Below are positions 9,015-16,133 of a stretch of DNA of 64,000 nucleotides, piece by piece. The stretch comes from an uncultured Clostridia bacterium. GTDB lineage: Bacteria > Bacillota > Clostridia > Christensenellales > Aristaeellaceae. Position 1 is the stretch's first letter; every line of letters starts with the position of its first letter. Location of the stretch: NCBI GenBank assembly GCA_934675735.1, contig CAKURR010000013.1, positions 1 through 64,000 of the forward strand, written 5' to 3'. Made by a program: the position numbers and the translations under genes. Under the pieces are notes generated by a model. It was not told the DNA's origin. It ran no database searches and saw only the letters and a list, made by a program, of their open reading frames with translations.

Positions 9015-9959
9015 TTACGCGCTAAACCCGCACTCAATCCTTACCGCATACTCCGGCTGCAACAGCTTCGCGCCAAAACCATCCATCTTCCAGCCGACTG
9101 TGGAAATCTGGTCGAGCGGATCAGCCGTGCCCGCGCTGCCCGCAGGCTTCACAATCACACGCGGTTTCGCGCCCTTCAGGCTCGTCACGCCGTAGGCGTA
9201 CTGCCCCAGCACAATCACGCTCGCCACGTCCGCGCTGCTCGCGCCCTCGCCTTCAAAGATTTTCGCCTCGGTCGTCTCCACCAGCCGCACGCCGAACAGT
9301 CGGCCCACCTCGCCCGTGTAGATGTTCTCCTTGTCCTGATACTGGCTCACCTTCACAAAGGCTTCGTCCTCCTGCAAGTCGTACATCGTGTCCGGGCCGA
9401 CAATCGCCACGTAGTAGCCGCCGAACGTCTGCGCATGGTTCTTCTTGAGCACCTTCACCGCCTTGCGCAGCTCCTTGCTCGTCAGCTTGTCCGCCGCCGT
9501 CAGGCTCGCGCGGCTCGTCTTGCCGTTCGCATAAATGACATTTGCGCACTTCGCCAGCTCTTCGCGCACCACCGCGTCGATGCTTCGCGCGCCCGCGTCG
9601 CCGAAAAGCTTCGTGCGGCGCATGATGTCCATGTCCAGATGCGTCAAATCCAGCTTGTCCGTGCATCGCGCGTATTCGCCGTACTGCTGAAGCTGCACCG
9701 TCACCTCGGTTTCGGCCAGCATCACGCTTTCGCCCGGGTCGCCCTCGCTCAGCGCCTTCGTGTTCGTCTCCAGCGGAATCAGCTTGCGCATGTTCATCAC
9801 CAGGCCGCTGTGCGGCGGCATGCGATGCTCGTCGCCAAACTGCAAGTGCACCAGATTCGGCTCAAACGTCCTCAGCAATTCGCGGTTGTAGTAGGTCTGC
9901 ATGCCCGCGCTCAGGCCGCCGCTCGTCGTCATGTTCGTGTCCGTATTCGTGTAAGCCAT
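9015..9959 (-). CDS. Major capsid protein, N4-gp56 family
   Basis: A 314-residue capsid protein starting at the ATG behind AAGGAGGAAAAAT (MAYTNTDTNMTTSGGLSAGM). The N-terminal segment with YYNRELLRTFEPNLVH, the NMRKLIPLETNTKALSEGDP stretch and the later HAQTFGGYYVAIVGPDTMYD stretch are typical of the N4-gp56 family of HK97-fold major capsid proteins. It assembles the icosahedral head around the scaffold encoded just upstream. Length fits the family. Its position after portal and scaffold is the usual one. Confidence 0.9.
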   Translation of the reverse strand: MAYTNTDTNMTTSGGLSAGMQTYYNRELLRTFEPNLVHLQFGDEHRMPPHSGLVMNMRKLIPLETNTKALSEGDPGESVMLAETEVTVQLQQYGEYARCTDKLDLTHLDMDIMRRTKLFGDAGARSIDAVVREELAKCANVIYANGKTSRASLTAADKLTSKELRKAVKVLKKNHAQTFGGYYVAIVGPDTMYDLQEDEAFVKVSQYQDKENIYTGEVGRLFGVRLVETTEAKIFEGEGASSADVASVIVLGQYAYGVTSLKGAKPRVIVKPAGSAGTADPLDQISTVGWKMDGFGAKLLQPEYAVRIECGFSA

Positions 9960-10017
9960 ATTTTTCCTCCTTGATTTCGTCGTCCGGTTATGCATCGGTG
10001 AAAGGGTAACTCCCCCC

Positions 10018-10452
10018 TCACTCCATCCTCACCTTTTTCCCCGCCATCATCGCTTCCTGAGCCCTCTTCGAGAATACCGCAAACTCCCTGTCGCTCATCT
10101 GCTCGATTACATTGCCCGGCCGCACCGAGCCCGCCGCCGTCGTCCGCGCAATCGGCACAGCGCCCTTTCGCGCCGCCGCCATGGCCAGCATGCGCTTCAA
10201 GTACCCGCACGCCGCGCGCACAACGCCGTGGCCGTTTGCGATGTCCTGCCGCACGCCTTCGTCCTGTGTCAGCGCCGCCAAATCGCCCGTCGTCCAGCCG
10301 TCCTCGAATAGCTCGCCCAAACCCTGCCGAAGCGCCGTAACCAGCTCGTCGTTTTCCTCCGCCTGCTGCTCCTGCATGCCGTCGGTCAGGTTCTCCTCCA
10401 GCTCCTCCACGCCGATTTCCTCGTCGGGCATAATCATCACGTTTTCTTCCAT
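10018..10452 (-). CDS. Phage scaffold-like protein
   Basis: A 144-residue protein starting at the ATG behind AAAGGAGAAGAAAG (MEENVMIMPDEEIG). The first 45 residues are strongly acidic and Gln/Glu-rich; the rest is helical and turns basic near the end (RAQEAMMAGKKVRME). An acidic, helical, short protein between portal and major capsid is the usual scaffold signature. There is no sequence match that I recognise, so the call rests on composition and gene order. Confidence 0.6.
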   Translation of the reverse strand: MEENVMIMPDEEIGVEELEENLTDGMQEQQAEENDELVTALRQGLGELFEDGWTTGDLAALTQDEGVRQDIANGHGVVRAACGYLKRMLAMAAARKGAVPIARTTAAGSVRPGNVIEQMSDREFAVFSKRAQEAMMAGKKVRME

Positions 10453-10497
10453 CTTTCTTCTCCTTTCATTTTTGAGCATGTTTTTTATCATGAGCAA

Positions 10498-10802
10498 TCA
10501 AGCAACTCCCCCTTCACCTCCTCTCAGCGTCTTGAACGCATCCCCAAAACCTTCCCTTTGAAGCAGCGCGTTTTCTGCCGCCGCCCGTGGCGGATTCAGG
10601 CAGAAATAAGCGGGACCGCCCGCAGGCGGTGGAAGGGTGAACCCCCGTAGCCCCACCGTAACCCCAGCCCCCGAATGCGCCCCGCAGGGCGAAATCATTC
10701 GGGTCGTAACCCCATCGTTCCCGGGTCCAGGGTGTCCCTGGTCGTTTTAGTGGGGGTAATGGGGTTCCTAGGGGATTTAGGGGGAGAAATCGAAATCTCC
10801 CC
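10498..10802. repeat. Composite repeat block between portal and scaffold genes
   Basis: No gene. It contains a long family B unit (10550-10641) ending GAAGGGTGAACCCC, then a family A unit: hairpin CCCGAATG/CATTCGGG at 10670-10703, a hairpin CCAGGG/CCCTGG at about 10728-10742, and a G-rich/C-rich inverted repeat containing CCTAGGGGATT and AATCCCCTAGG that continues into the portal gene's 3' end (to about 10830). Confidence 0.8.
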
Positions 10803-12455
10803 CTAATCCCCTAGGCCCAGCGGAGCGCGTTCCCTCATCGCCCTCAGCACCCCATCCTTGCTCCGATACCCCTCCATCAGCCGAATCACCGCGTCCGGCG
10901 GCAGCGGCGTCCCCGCGTCCGCGCAAATCTTGACCGCCTGCATCAAAAACTCGTTGTCCGCCTGAATCTGGTTCGGGTTGCCGCGCTGTACCTGCACGCG
11001 CACCGTGTAGGCGGGCCGCGGCAGCGCGCCGCCGCGCTTGTCGGGCGCAACCAGCTCGATGATTCGCTCCCGCATCCCGCCGCTTGAGTTCCACCCGCCG
11101 ATGATTCGCAGCTTGCGCCCGGGCTCCATGTATTCGCTCAACACCCAGAGAATCTGCTCCACCATCTTTCGGAATGCGTCCTTGAACCGCTCTCCGTGCC
11201 AACGCGTGATTTTGCCGCCCGCCTCCTGTAAGTAGTGGATGGCCGTGCCCGCCGTCACGTTCAGGCCGCCCTCGCCGCGCGTGAACTGGTTCTGTCCGCA
11301 GTCCTGCTTCATCGTGTCCGCCAGATAGCGCATCATCTCATAGACCTGCCCGTTGATCGGCGCGGCCTGCACCGTCTGCATCACCTCGCGGATGTCGTTG
11401 CCCTCCCACTCGATGATGGTCTTGCGCAGATCGGCCACGTCGTCGGGGTTCACGCCGCTTCCCCGCCGAATGAAGTGCCGCTGCACGCTGCTCTCCCGCG
11501 CGTTGTCGTCGATGTATTTGGCGTATCGGTCGATGGCCGTCTGCGTGTCGTAGTAGTCGTGAATCAGCCCCGTGCCGAACGGCTTGCGCCACGCGTCGCG
11601 GTATTTGTAGAGCACAAACGGATATTCCCCGTGCGCATACAACCCCTCGGGGTAAGCGCTTTCCGCGCCGTAGCCCGTCTCCGTGCTGAACAGCAGCGCC
11701 CGCCCCGCGGCCTGCGCCATGTGGATGTGCGTCCGCTTCGTCGCCGCGTCGTATTTCTTGTACCAGAATTCCAGCAGCGTCACCCGCGTGTCGCCCTCGG
11801 GGGTCTGCCTGTCGTCGCTCTCTTCTTTGGCGTATTCGTCGCCCGTCACATAGCCCTTCGCGTGGGGATAGTGCTCTTCCACCCAAGCCACGCTTGTCCG
11901 CGTCGCCTTGAAGCAGCCGCGCCCGTCCTGAATGTCCTCGTACATCGGGTCGGGGTAGAAATCTTCGGGATGCCACGCCAGCACGTTGACCATGCCTTCG
12001 CCCTCCTCCGAATTCTCGTCCCAAAAGACCTGGGCCACGCCCGTGCCCGTCACGATGGCGTCCTCCATCAGCGTCTGATACTTGCCCGGCCATCCCGCGC
12101 GATAGAGCACAAAGCTCACCACGTCGTCCATCTCCTCGGCGCTCTGCGCCGTCTCTTCCCGCTCGGGCAGCATCACCGCCTCCGGCAGGTTGTCAATCTG
12201 GTCGGCAATCATGTTGTCCACGCAGCTTCCCAGCGTGTTGCCCGTCGGCGCGGTTCGGCTCTGCTCGTCCGGCCGCCTCGCCCGCAGCATCCGCGCCTTG
12301 CGCATCTGCTCGTGTTCCTCGCGCAGCTGGTCGTAGAAGCAGTCGAATAACGCGTATATCCGCGCCACCAGCGCCCTTTCCGTCATGGAAATCGGCTGAT
12401 TTTCCGCCGCATCCCATCGGCGCTTGGCCTCCCGCCTGTCGCCCACCTCGTTCAT
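10803..12455 (-). CDS. Portal protein
   Basis: About 550 residues. Start taken as the ATG seven bases after AGGAGG (MNEVGDRREAKRRWDAAENQ); an ATG two codons earlier sits too close to the ribosome site. Features of podovirus (P22-like) portals are present: an N-terminal helical clip (FDCFYDQLREEHEQMRKARM), acidic beta-rich wings with DFYPDP, and a central YYDTQTAIDRYAKYIDDNAR helix. It forms the dodecameric DNA gate and terminase docking site. The last residues, about RERAPLGLGD and the TAG stop, are read from the family A repeat, so the native C-terminus may have been replaced. Confidence 0.85.
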   Translation of the reverse strand: MNEVGDRREAKRRWDAAENQPISMTERALVARIYALFDCFYDQLREEHEQMRKARMLRARRPDEQSRTAPTGNTLGSCVDNMIADQIDNLPEAVMLPEREETAQSAEEMDDVVSFVLYRAGWPGKYQTLMEDAIVTGTGVAQVFWDENSEEGEGMVNVLAWHPEDFYPDPMYEDIQDGRGCFKATRTSVAWVEEHYPHAKGYVTGDEYAKEESDDRQTPEGDTRVTLLEFWYKKYDAATKRTHIHMAQAAGRALLFSTETGYGAESAYPEGLYAHGEYPFVLYKYRDAWRKPFGTGLIHDYYDTQTAIDRYAKYIDDNARESSVQRHFIRRGSGVNPDDVADLRKTIIEWEGNDIREVMQTVQAAPINGQVYEMMRYLADTMKQDCGQNQFTRGEGGLNVTAGTAIHYLQEAGGKITRWHGERFKDAFRKMVEQILWVLSEYMEPGRKLRIIGGWNSSGGMRERIIELVAPDKRGGALPRPAYTVRVQVQRGNPNQIQADNEFLMQAVKICADAGTPLPPDAVIRLMEGYRSKDGVLRAMRERAPLGLGD

Positions 12456-12890
12456 GTCCATTCCTCCTTTCTCCATTTAGGGGTTACGCCCGACTAAAGG
12501 GCTTCGCCCATTTGTCGGGATTTCGTATAGGGGCTTTCCGCTCGCCCCTATAACCCTTCGGGTTCATACCTCAAACTTTGCATATAGCCCTAAAACCTCC
12601 CCTTTTAAGGGGCGCGTTTTCTGCCGCCGCCCGTGGCGGATTCAGACAGAAATAAGCGAAACCGCCGCAGTGGTGGAAGGGTGAACCCCCCCCGAATGCG
12701 CCCCGCAGGGCGAAATCATTCGGGACGTTCCCAGCCTTCTCCCCTGCAAGGGGAGATGTCACCCACAGGTGACAGAGGGGCGGGTCCAGGGTGTCCCTGG
12801 TCGTTTCAGAGGGGGTTATGGGGTTCCTAGGGGATTTAAGGGGGAGAGGTCGAAATCTCCCCCTAATCCCCTAGGCCCAGCGGAGCGCAC
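12456..12890. repeat. Composite repeat block between terL and portal, reaching into terL
   Basis: The gap holds a partial module C (ATAGGGGCTTTCCGCTCGCC), a long family B unit (12596-12685), and a family A unit: hairpin CCCGAATG/CATTCGGG at 12691-12724, an inserted CTCCCCTGCAAGGGGAG hairpin followed by a TGTCACC/GGTGACA hairpin, then CCAGGG/CCCTGG and the G-rich/C-rich arm pair around 12812-12887. The final arm lies inside the terL reading frame. Compared with the copy after the scaffold gene, the two extra hairpins are an insertion within the unit. Confidence 0.8.
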
Positions 12891-14240
12891 CCTCGGCGCA
12901 ATCGGCCTTGACATCAAAAAATACCGCGTCTCGTCATAAATGTGGTCCTCACCCGCCGTGTCGATGTCCTCGGGCCGCTTGGCGTCGTATACCAGCGCCG
13001 GAATCGTCCGCCTGAAGTCCCTGCAATTCTCGAAAACGTAGAGCATCGGCCGCCCTTCCCCGTCAAACTTGAGGCGCTCGTGCAGCTGCATCTTGCCCGG
13101 CAGCCGCGTGTTGTCCCCCTTCATGAAGGTCACGCCGTTGAATACCTTCCGAATCTGCTCTTCCACGCTCAGCCCTCGGCTTCTGTCCCAAATTGCGGGG
13201 TCGGCAATGCCGCTGACGTGTATGCCTTCCTGAAATTCCGGCTCCATCAGCTCGGCCAGCCGCCGCGCGATTTCACCGGGCGGATAGGTCACGCCGACGT
13301 TCGCCTCGCCCGGCACGCAGCCGTAAAGCTCCTTGTATCGGTAGACCCGCCCCTCCTCGTCCACCGCCCAAACGCCAAAAGAAAAAGGCCGCGTGTATCC
13401 GTGGTCGAAACTGACCACCCGCGTCCAGTGCCATGGTATTTTGAACGGTTTGATGACGTGCGTGTAGAGCCCGTCCGCGTAGTGCGTCGGGTCGTCCGCA
13501 AACTCCGGAAACGCCTGCCCGTCGAATGCGTCCCATTTGCCCAAAAGCAGCGCGTCCCGCAGCGCCTTGGGCTTCTGCTCCAGCTCGATGATGTAGTCCC
13601 GCGTGATGTGCGGATTGTCCATCGCCGTCGCGGGGATGTATTCGATTCGTCGCACGCTCACCCCGCCGAGCACGCTGCTTTCGACCGTCGCTTCCGCGAT
13701 GCGCTGCCCCGCGCCCGTCGCGTCCACGAATCTCGCCTTCACCCACGCGTGCCCCGGGCCGCCCGGGTTGCTCGCGCATCGCACGCAGGGCGTGATGCCC
13801 AGCCGCTTTTCCGCCCGCAGCCTTGTCCGCAGATAGTCGTACATCGGCTTGGTGAAGTGCGTCAGCTCGTCGAAATACAGCCAGTGGATTTCCGCGCCCT
13901 GATACTTGAGCAGCCCTTCGCCCTCGTTGCTCAGGTGGCAGAAGTGAATCACGCTCCCGTTGCTCAGCCGCAGCTCGTGCGCGCTCGAAACGTATTTGCC
14001 CAGCTCCTTCGGCGCAATGCGCATCATCGTGCGCACCAGCGTCATTTCCAGTTCGGGATACGTCCGCCTGAATAGGTACGCGTGCGTCTGCGGATATTTC
14101 AGACACCGCATCAGCGCGTCCCAGCAGATGGCGTAGCTCTTCCCGCCGCCCGCAGCCCCGCCGTAGAGCACTTCGTCCGCCGTGCTCGCGTGAAAGGCCA
14201 GCTGCTTGCCCGTCGGCCGATAGGCCAGCTCAAGCTCCAT
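12816..14240 (-). CDS. terL: Terminase large subunit
   Basis: A 474-residue DNA-packaging motor. Walker A GGAAGGGKS is at residues 27-35, Walker B LYFDE at 121-125, a coupling SNPG at 157-160. The RNase H-like nuclease shows SFDHG at 277-281 and ADPAIWD at 346-352. It cuts concatemers and pumps DNA through the portal. The start lies behind AGGAGGAATGAGGC, three bases after the terS stop. Residues from about 451 (RSAGPRGLGGDFDLSPLNPL) are encoded by the repeat, so the tail is probably not original. All catalytic motifs are intact. Confidence 0.93.
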   Translation of the reverse strand: MELELAYRPTGKQLAFHASTADEVLYGGAAGGGKSYAICWDALMRCLKYPQTHAYLFRRTYPELEMTLVRTMMRIAPKELGKYVSSAHELRLSNGSVIHFCHLSNEGEGLLKYQGAEIHWLYFDELTHFTKPMYDYLRTRLRAEKRLGITPCVRCASNPGGPGHAWVKARFVDATGAGQRIAEATVESSVLGGVSVRRIEYIPATAMDNPHITRDYIIELEQKPKALRDALLLGKWDAFDGQAFPEFADDPTHYADGLYTHVIKPFKIPWHWTRVVSFDHGYTRPFSFGVWAVDEEGRVYRYKELYGCVPGEANVGVTYPPGEIARRLAELMEPEFQEGIHVSGIADPAIWDRSRGLSVEEQIRKVFNGVTFMKGDNTRLPGKMQLHERLKFDGEGRPMLYVFENCRDFRRTIPALVYDAKRPEDIDTAGEDHIYDETRYFLMSRPIAPRVRSAGPRGLGGDFDLSPLNPLGTP

Positions 14241-14243
14241 GCC

Positions 14244-14660
14244 TCATTCCTCCTTTCTCTTCTCCGCGCTTTCGGGCATGCCCAGCGGCGGCGCGCCCGA
14301 TGCAAACCGAATCACCACGTCGCTCCTGCTCTCCTTCGGCACGCGCACGCCCGCTCGGTCGAGGATGTCCTTCGCCGCCCTCTGGCTGATCGTCTCGTTT
14401 ACCTCTTCTTTGTATAAAAGCGCAGCCTGCCGCTTCGCCGCTTCCTCCGCACTCTTGTTCACGCAGATCTGCGCCCGCAGCTTCGCCGCTTCGCTCCGCT
14501 TTTTGTAGACCTCCAGCCGCGCTAAGTCCCCTAATACCGTCTTGACCTGCCGCAGACTGATGCCTAATTCCTCCGCAATCCCGCTTTCCTCCCGATTCTC
14601 CTCAAAGTAAAGCCGAACCACTTCGCTCTTCATGCTCTCCGTCATTTTCCCCATCTTCAT
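14244..14660 (-). CDS. Terminase small subunit-like protein
   Basis: About 138 residues from the ATG behind GAAGGGAAGGGGGG (MKMGKMTESMKSEVVRLYFE). The N-terminus contains a helix-turn-helix (ESGIAEELGISLRQVKTVLG) of the kind that binds pac/cos DNA; a basic helical region follows (RSEAAKLRAQICVNKSAEEA), then a C-terminal tail likely to meet TerL. It lies directly upstream of terL with tight coupling. An alternative start two codons later is equally close to the ribosome site. Confidence 0.75.
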   Translation of the reverse strand: MKMGKMTESMKSEVVRLYFEENREESGIAEELGISLRQVKTVLGDLARLEVYKKRSEAAKLRAQICVNKSAEEAAKRQAALLYKEEVNETISQRAAKDILDRAGVRVPKESRSDVVIRFASGAPPLGMPESAEKRKEE

Positions 14661-14681
14661 CCCCCCTTCCCTTCGGGCATC

Positions 14682-14708
14682 AAAAAAGCCGTCCCCTCTC
14701 GGAAACGG
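14682..14708 (-). terminator. Intrinsic terminator ahead of terS
   Basis: Minus-strand hairpin GCCGTTTCC-GAGA-GGGGACGGC followed by six T. It stands 22 bases upstream of the terS start, an odd place for a terminator unless late genes are antiterminated or have a promoter in between. Confidence 0.75.
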
Positions 14709-14745
14709 CCCCCGCCCTTCTTCATTTCGCCAAAGAAGCCCCTTT

Positions 14746-15056
14746 TCGGATTCGTCCATCGGGCGATAGTCCGAACGTTCCCCTCGTAGCCCCCGTAACC
14801 CCAGCCCCCGAACGCGCCCCGCAGGGCGAAATCGTTCGGGACGTTTCCAGCCTTCTCCCCTGCAAGGGGAGATGTCGCCCGCAGGCGACAGAGGGGCGGG
14901 TCCAGGGTGTCCCTGGTCGTTTTAAGGGGTGTGGGGGTCAAGGGGGCGAAGGGGGAAATCGAAATCCCCCTAAGCTCCCCTTGCCCGCGGAGCGCGTCCC
15001 CGCATGGCCCGCAGGCCATGCCCCCGTCGTCCCCGTCCCTCAACGTCCCCCAACCC
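14746..15056. repeat. Composite repeat block upstream of terS
   Basis: Holds a family D hairpin (14746-14774) and a family A unit. The first hairpin is CCCGAACG/CGTTCGGG at 14807-14840, where other copies have CCCGAATG/CATTCGGG; both arms changed together. A CTCCCCTGCAAGGGGAG hairpin with a GTCGCC/GGCGAC partner, a CCAGGG/CCCTGG hairpin and a long G-rich/C-rich pair end near 15020. No gene or clear promoter is visible in it. Confidence 0.8.
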
Positions 15057-15060
15057 CATC

Positions 15061-15089
15061 AAAAAAGCCGCTTCCTTCCGAAAGCGGCT
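15061..15089 (-). terminator. Intrinsic terminator after the late regulator
   Basis: Minus-strand stem AGCCGCTTTC-GGAAG-GAAGCGGCT followed by TTTTTT. It should stop the SOS-promoter transcript about 130 bases after the regulator gene. Confidence 0.85.
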
Positions 15090-15219
15090 CCCCTTCTCTT
15101 CTTTGACTGATGATATCATACCATACTTTTTTCCGTACCGCAACCTGACATTTGGCGGACATTTTCCTGACGCCGCTCGGACGTCCCCCAAGCGCCGCCC
15201 TTCCATTTTCCTCCCGCCT

Positions 15220-15636
15220 TTACGCTCCCGCGTCTTCCTCCTTCTCTCCTCTTTCAATCTCCCGCTTGTATCGCCGAATCTGCCGCTCGCATCGGTCCGC
15301 CATTCTCGCCGTGTCCTCCAAATTCATCCCGCAAATGTAATAATATAAGCAAAAAGCATACGCGCCGCTCTTCATTCCGACCATCGCTTCCCGCGCCTCT
15401 TTTTCGTATTCCCGTAGCCGCTTCTCTTCCCGCTCCAGCGATTTCTCCAGCGTTTCTTTCAGAATGACCTTCATCTCCAGCCCGCGCGGCATGCCGCCTT
15501 TTCCCTTCGGCATCCCGTCAACCCTCACGCTCTGAATCGCCGCCGCTCTTGCATCCTCCAGCCGCTCGCCCAGTTCCTTCACTAACCTCGCCTGACTTCT
15601 CACACGCAGCAGCGCCTGCCTGTCCTTTTCCGTCAT
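15220..15636 (-). CDS. Phage late-gene regulator, RinA/ArpU-like HTH
   Basis: A 138-residue protein starting at the ATG behind GGGGAGAAAAAT (MTEKDRQALLRVRSQARLVK). The first two thirds are basic, charged helix. The end, YYYICGMNLEDTARMADRCE then RQIRRYKREIERGE, is a sigma-region-4-like helix-turn-helix as in RinA/ArpU-type activators placed just before terS in Gram-positive phages. It probably switches on the packaging and structural operon. It lies downstream of the LexA-controlled promoter and upstream of two terminators, which fits an activator or antiterminator. The family call is from architecture, not a database match. Confidence 0.65.
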   Translation of the reverse strand: MTEKDRQALLRVRSQARLVKELGERLEDARAAAIQSVRVDGMPKGKGGMPRGLEMKVILKETLEKSLEREEKRLREYEKEAREAMVGMKSGAYAFCLYYYICGMNLEDTARMADRCERQIRRYKREIERGEKEEDAGA

Positions 15637-15673
15637 ATTTTTCTCCCCTTTTATATCCGCCGGCATGTCCGGC

Positions 15674-15790
15674 TCACTTCTCGGCCATCCAAATTTCCTC
15701 GTCCTCAAACCCTGCCGACTTCTGCGGCTCTTCGCATAACCCGCACCCGTCGCATTCTTCCTTGAGGTATAGCACACAGGAAAACGCCAT
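15674..15790 (-). CDS. Cys-rich phage mini-protein
   Basis: A 38-residue protein from an ATG behind GCAAGGAGGAAAAG. It carries CVLYLKEECDGCGLCEEP, four cysteines of which three are close together (C-x2-C-x2-C), suggesting a zinc knuckle or metal site. It is the first gene after the SOS-controlled promoter and precedes the late regulator by about 40 bases. Function unknown; the good ribosome site and position are the evidence that it is real. Confidence 0.55.
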   Translation of the reverse strand: MAFSCVLYLKEECDGCGLCEEPQKSAGFEDEEIWMAEK

Positions 15791-15858
15791 CTTTTCCTCC
15801 TTGCGTCCGTCGTCTCTTCTCACCGTCTCCGTCCCATTCGCATTTCGGGGCAGCAATG

Positions 15859-15872
15859 CGAACGTATGTTCC
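15859..15872 (-). promoter_or_regulatory. LexA (DinR) operator
   Basis: CGAACGTATGTTCC matches the Bacillus LexA box CGAACRNRYGTTYC at every position. It begins one base after the -10 box, so bound LexA would block the start site. Only the prophage genes lie downstream. Confidence 0.85.
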
Positions 15873-15873
15873 C

Positions 15874-15902
15874 ATTTTACGCGATATGACCCGCTTTGTC
15901 AA
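15874..15902 (-). promoter_or_regulatory. Sigma-A promoter of the prophage regulatory genes
   Basis: TTGACA and TAAAAT separated by exactly 17 bases on the minus strand, next to the LexA box. It fires leftward into the Cys-rich peptide and the late regulator. Confidence 0.85.
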
Positions 15903-16000
15903 GCCGTCCGCCTGTCCAAAATTGTCTGTTCGTTCCACTCTTTTCGTCGTGTCGAATATTTTTTCCGCCGCTCCCTTTTTGCGTCCGCATCGTGCGCATC

Positions 16001-16022
16001 CAAAAAGCGGCCTCAGGCCGCT
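16001..16022 (-). terminator. Terminator of the cca gene
   Basis: Minus-strand AGCGGCC-TGA-GGCCGCT followed by TTTT. It sits about 110 bases after the cca stop and separates the chromosomal genes from the prophage. The stretch 16050-16080 holds a short unit (CTGCATATGCGGCCGA, TGCCGCAATTTT) that recurs near 32312-32340. Confidence 0.75.
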
Positions 16023-16133
16023 CTCCCTTCCGCCAGAGTTTGTAAAAAACTCAAGCGTCTGCATATGCGGCCGATTTGCCGCAATTTTCCAAAAGCGAAA
16101 AAGGCGCAGAATTCTTCCCACGCCGATTCTTCC

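Noticed and set aside
12571..12830. Small genes in the repeat blocks (e.g. frames of 60-90 codons near 7551-7878, 10498-10698, 12571-12830, 14657-15257)
   Set aside because: They lack ribosome sites and recur as translations of the same repeat in several frames.
15903..16133. Prophage attachment site
   Set aside because: The prophage-chromosome border must be close, but no tRNA, integrase gene or repeated core is visible with the other end outside the window.
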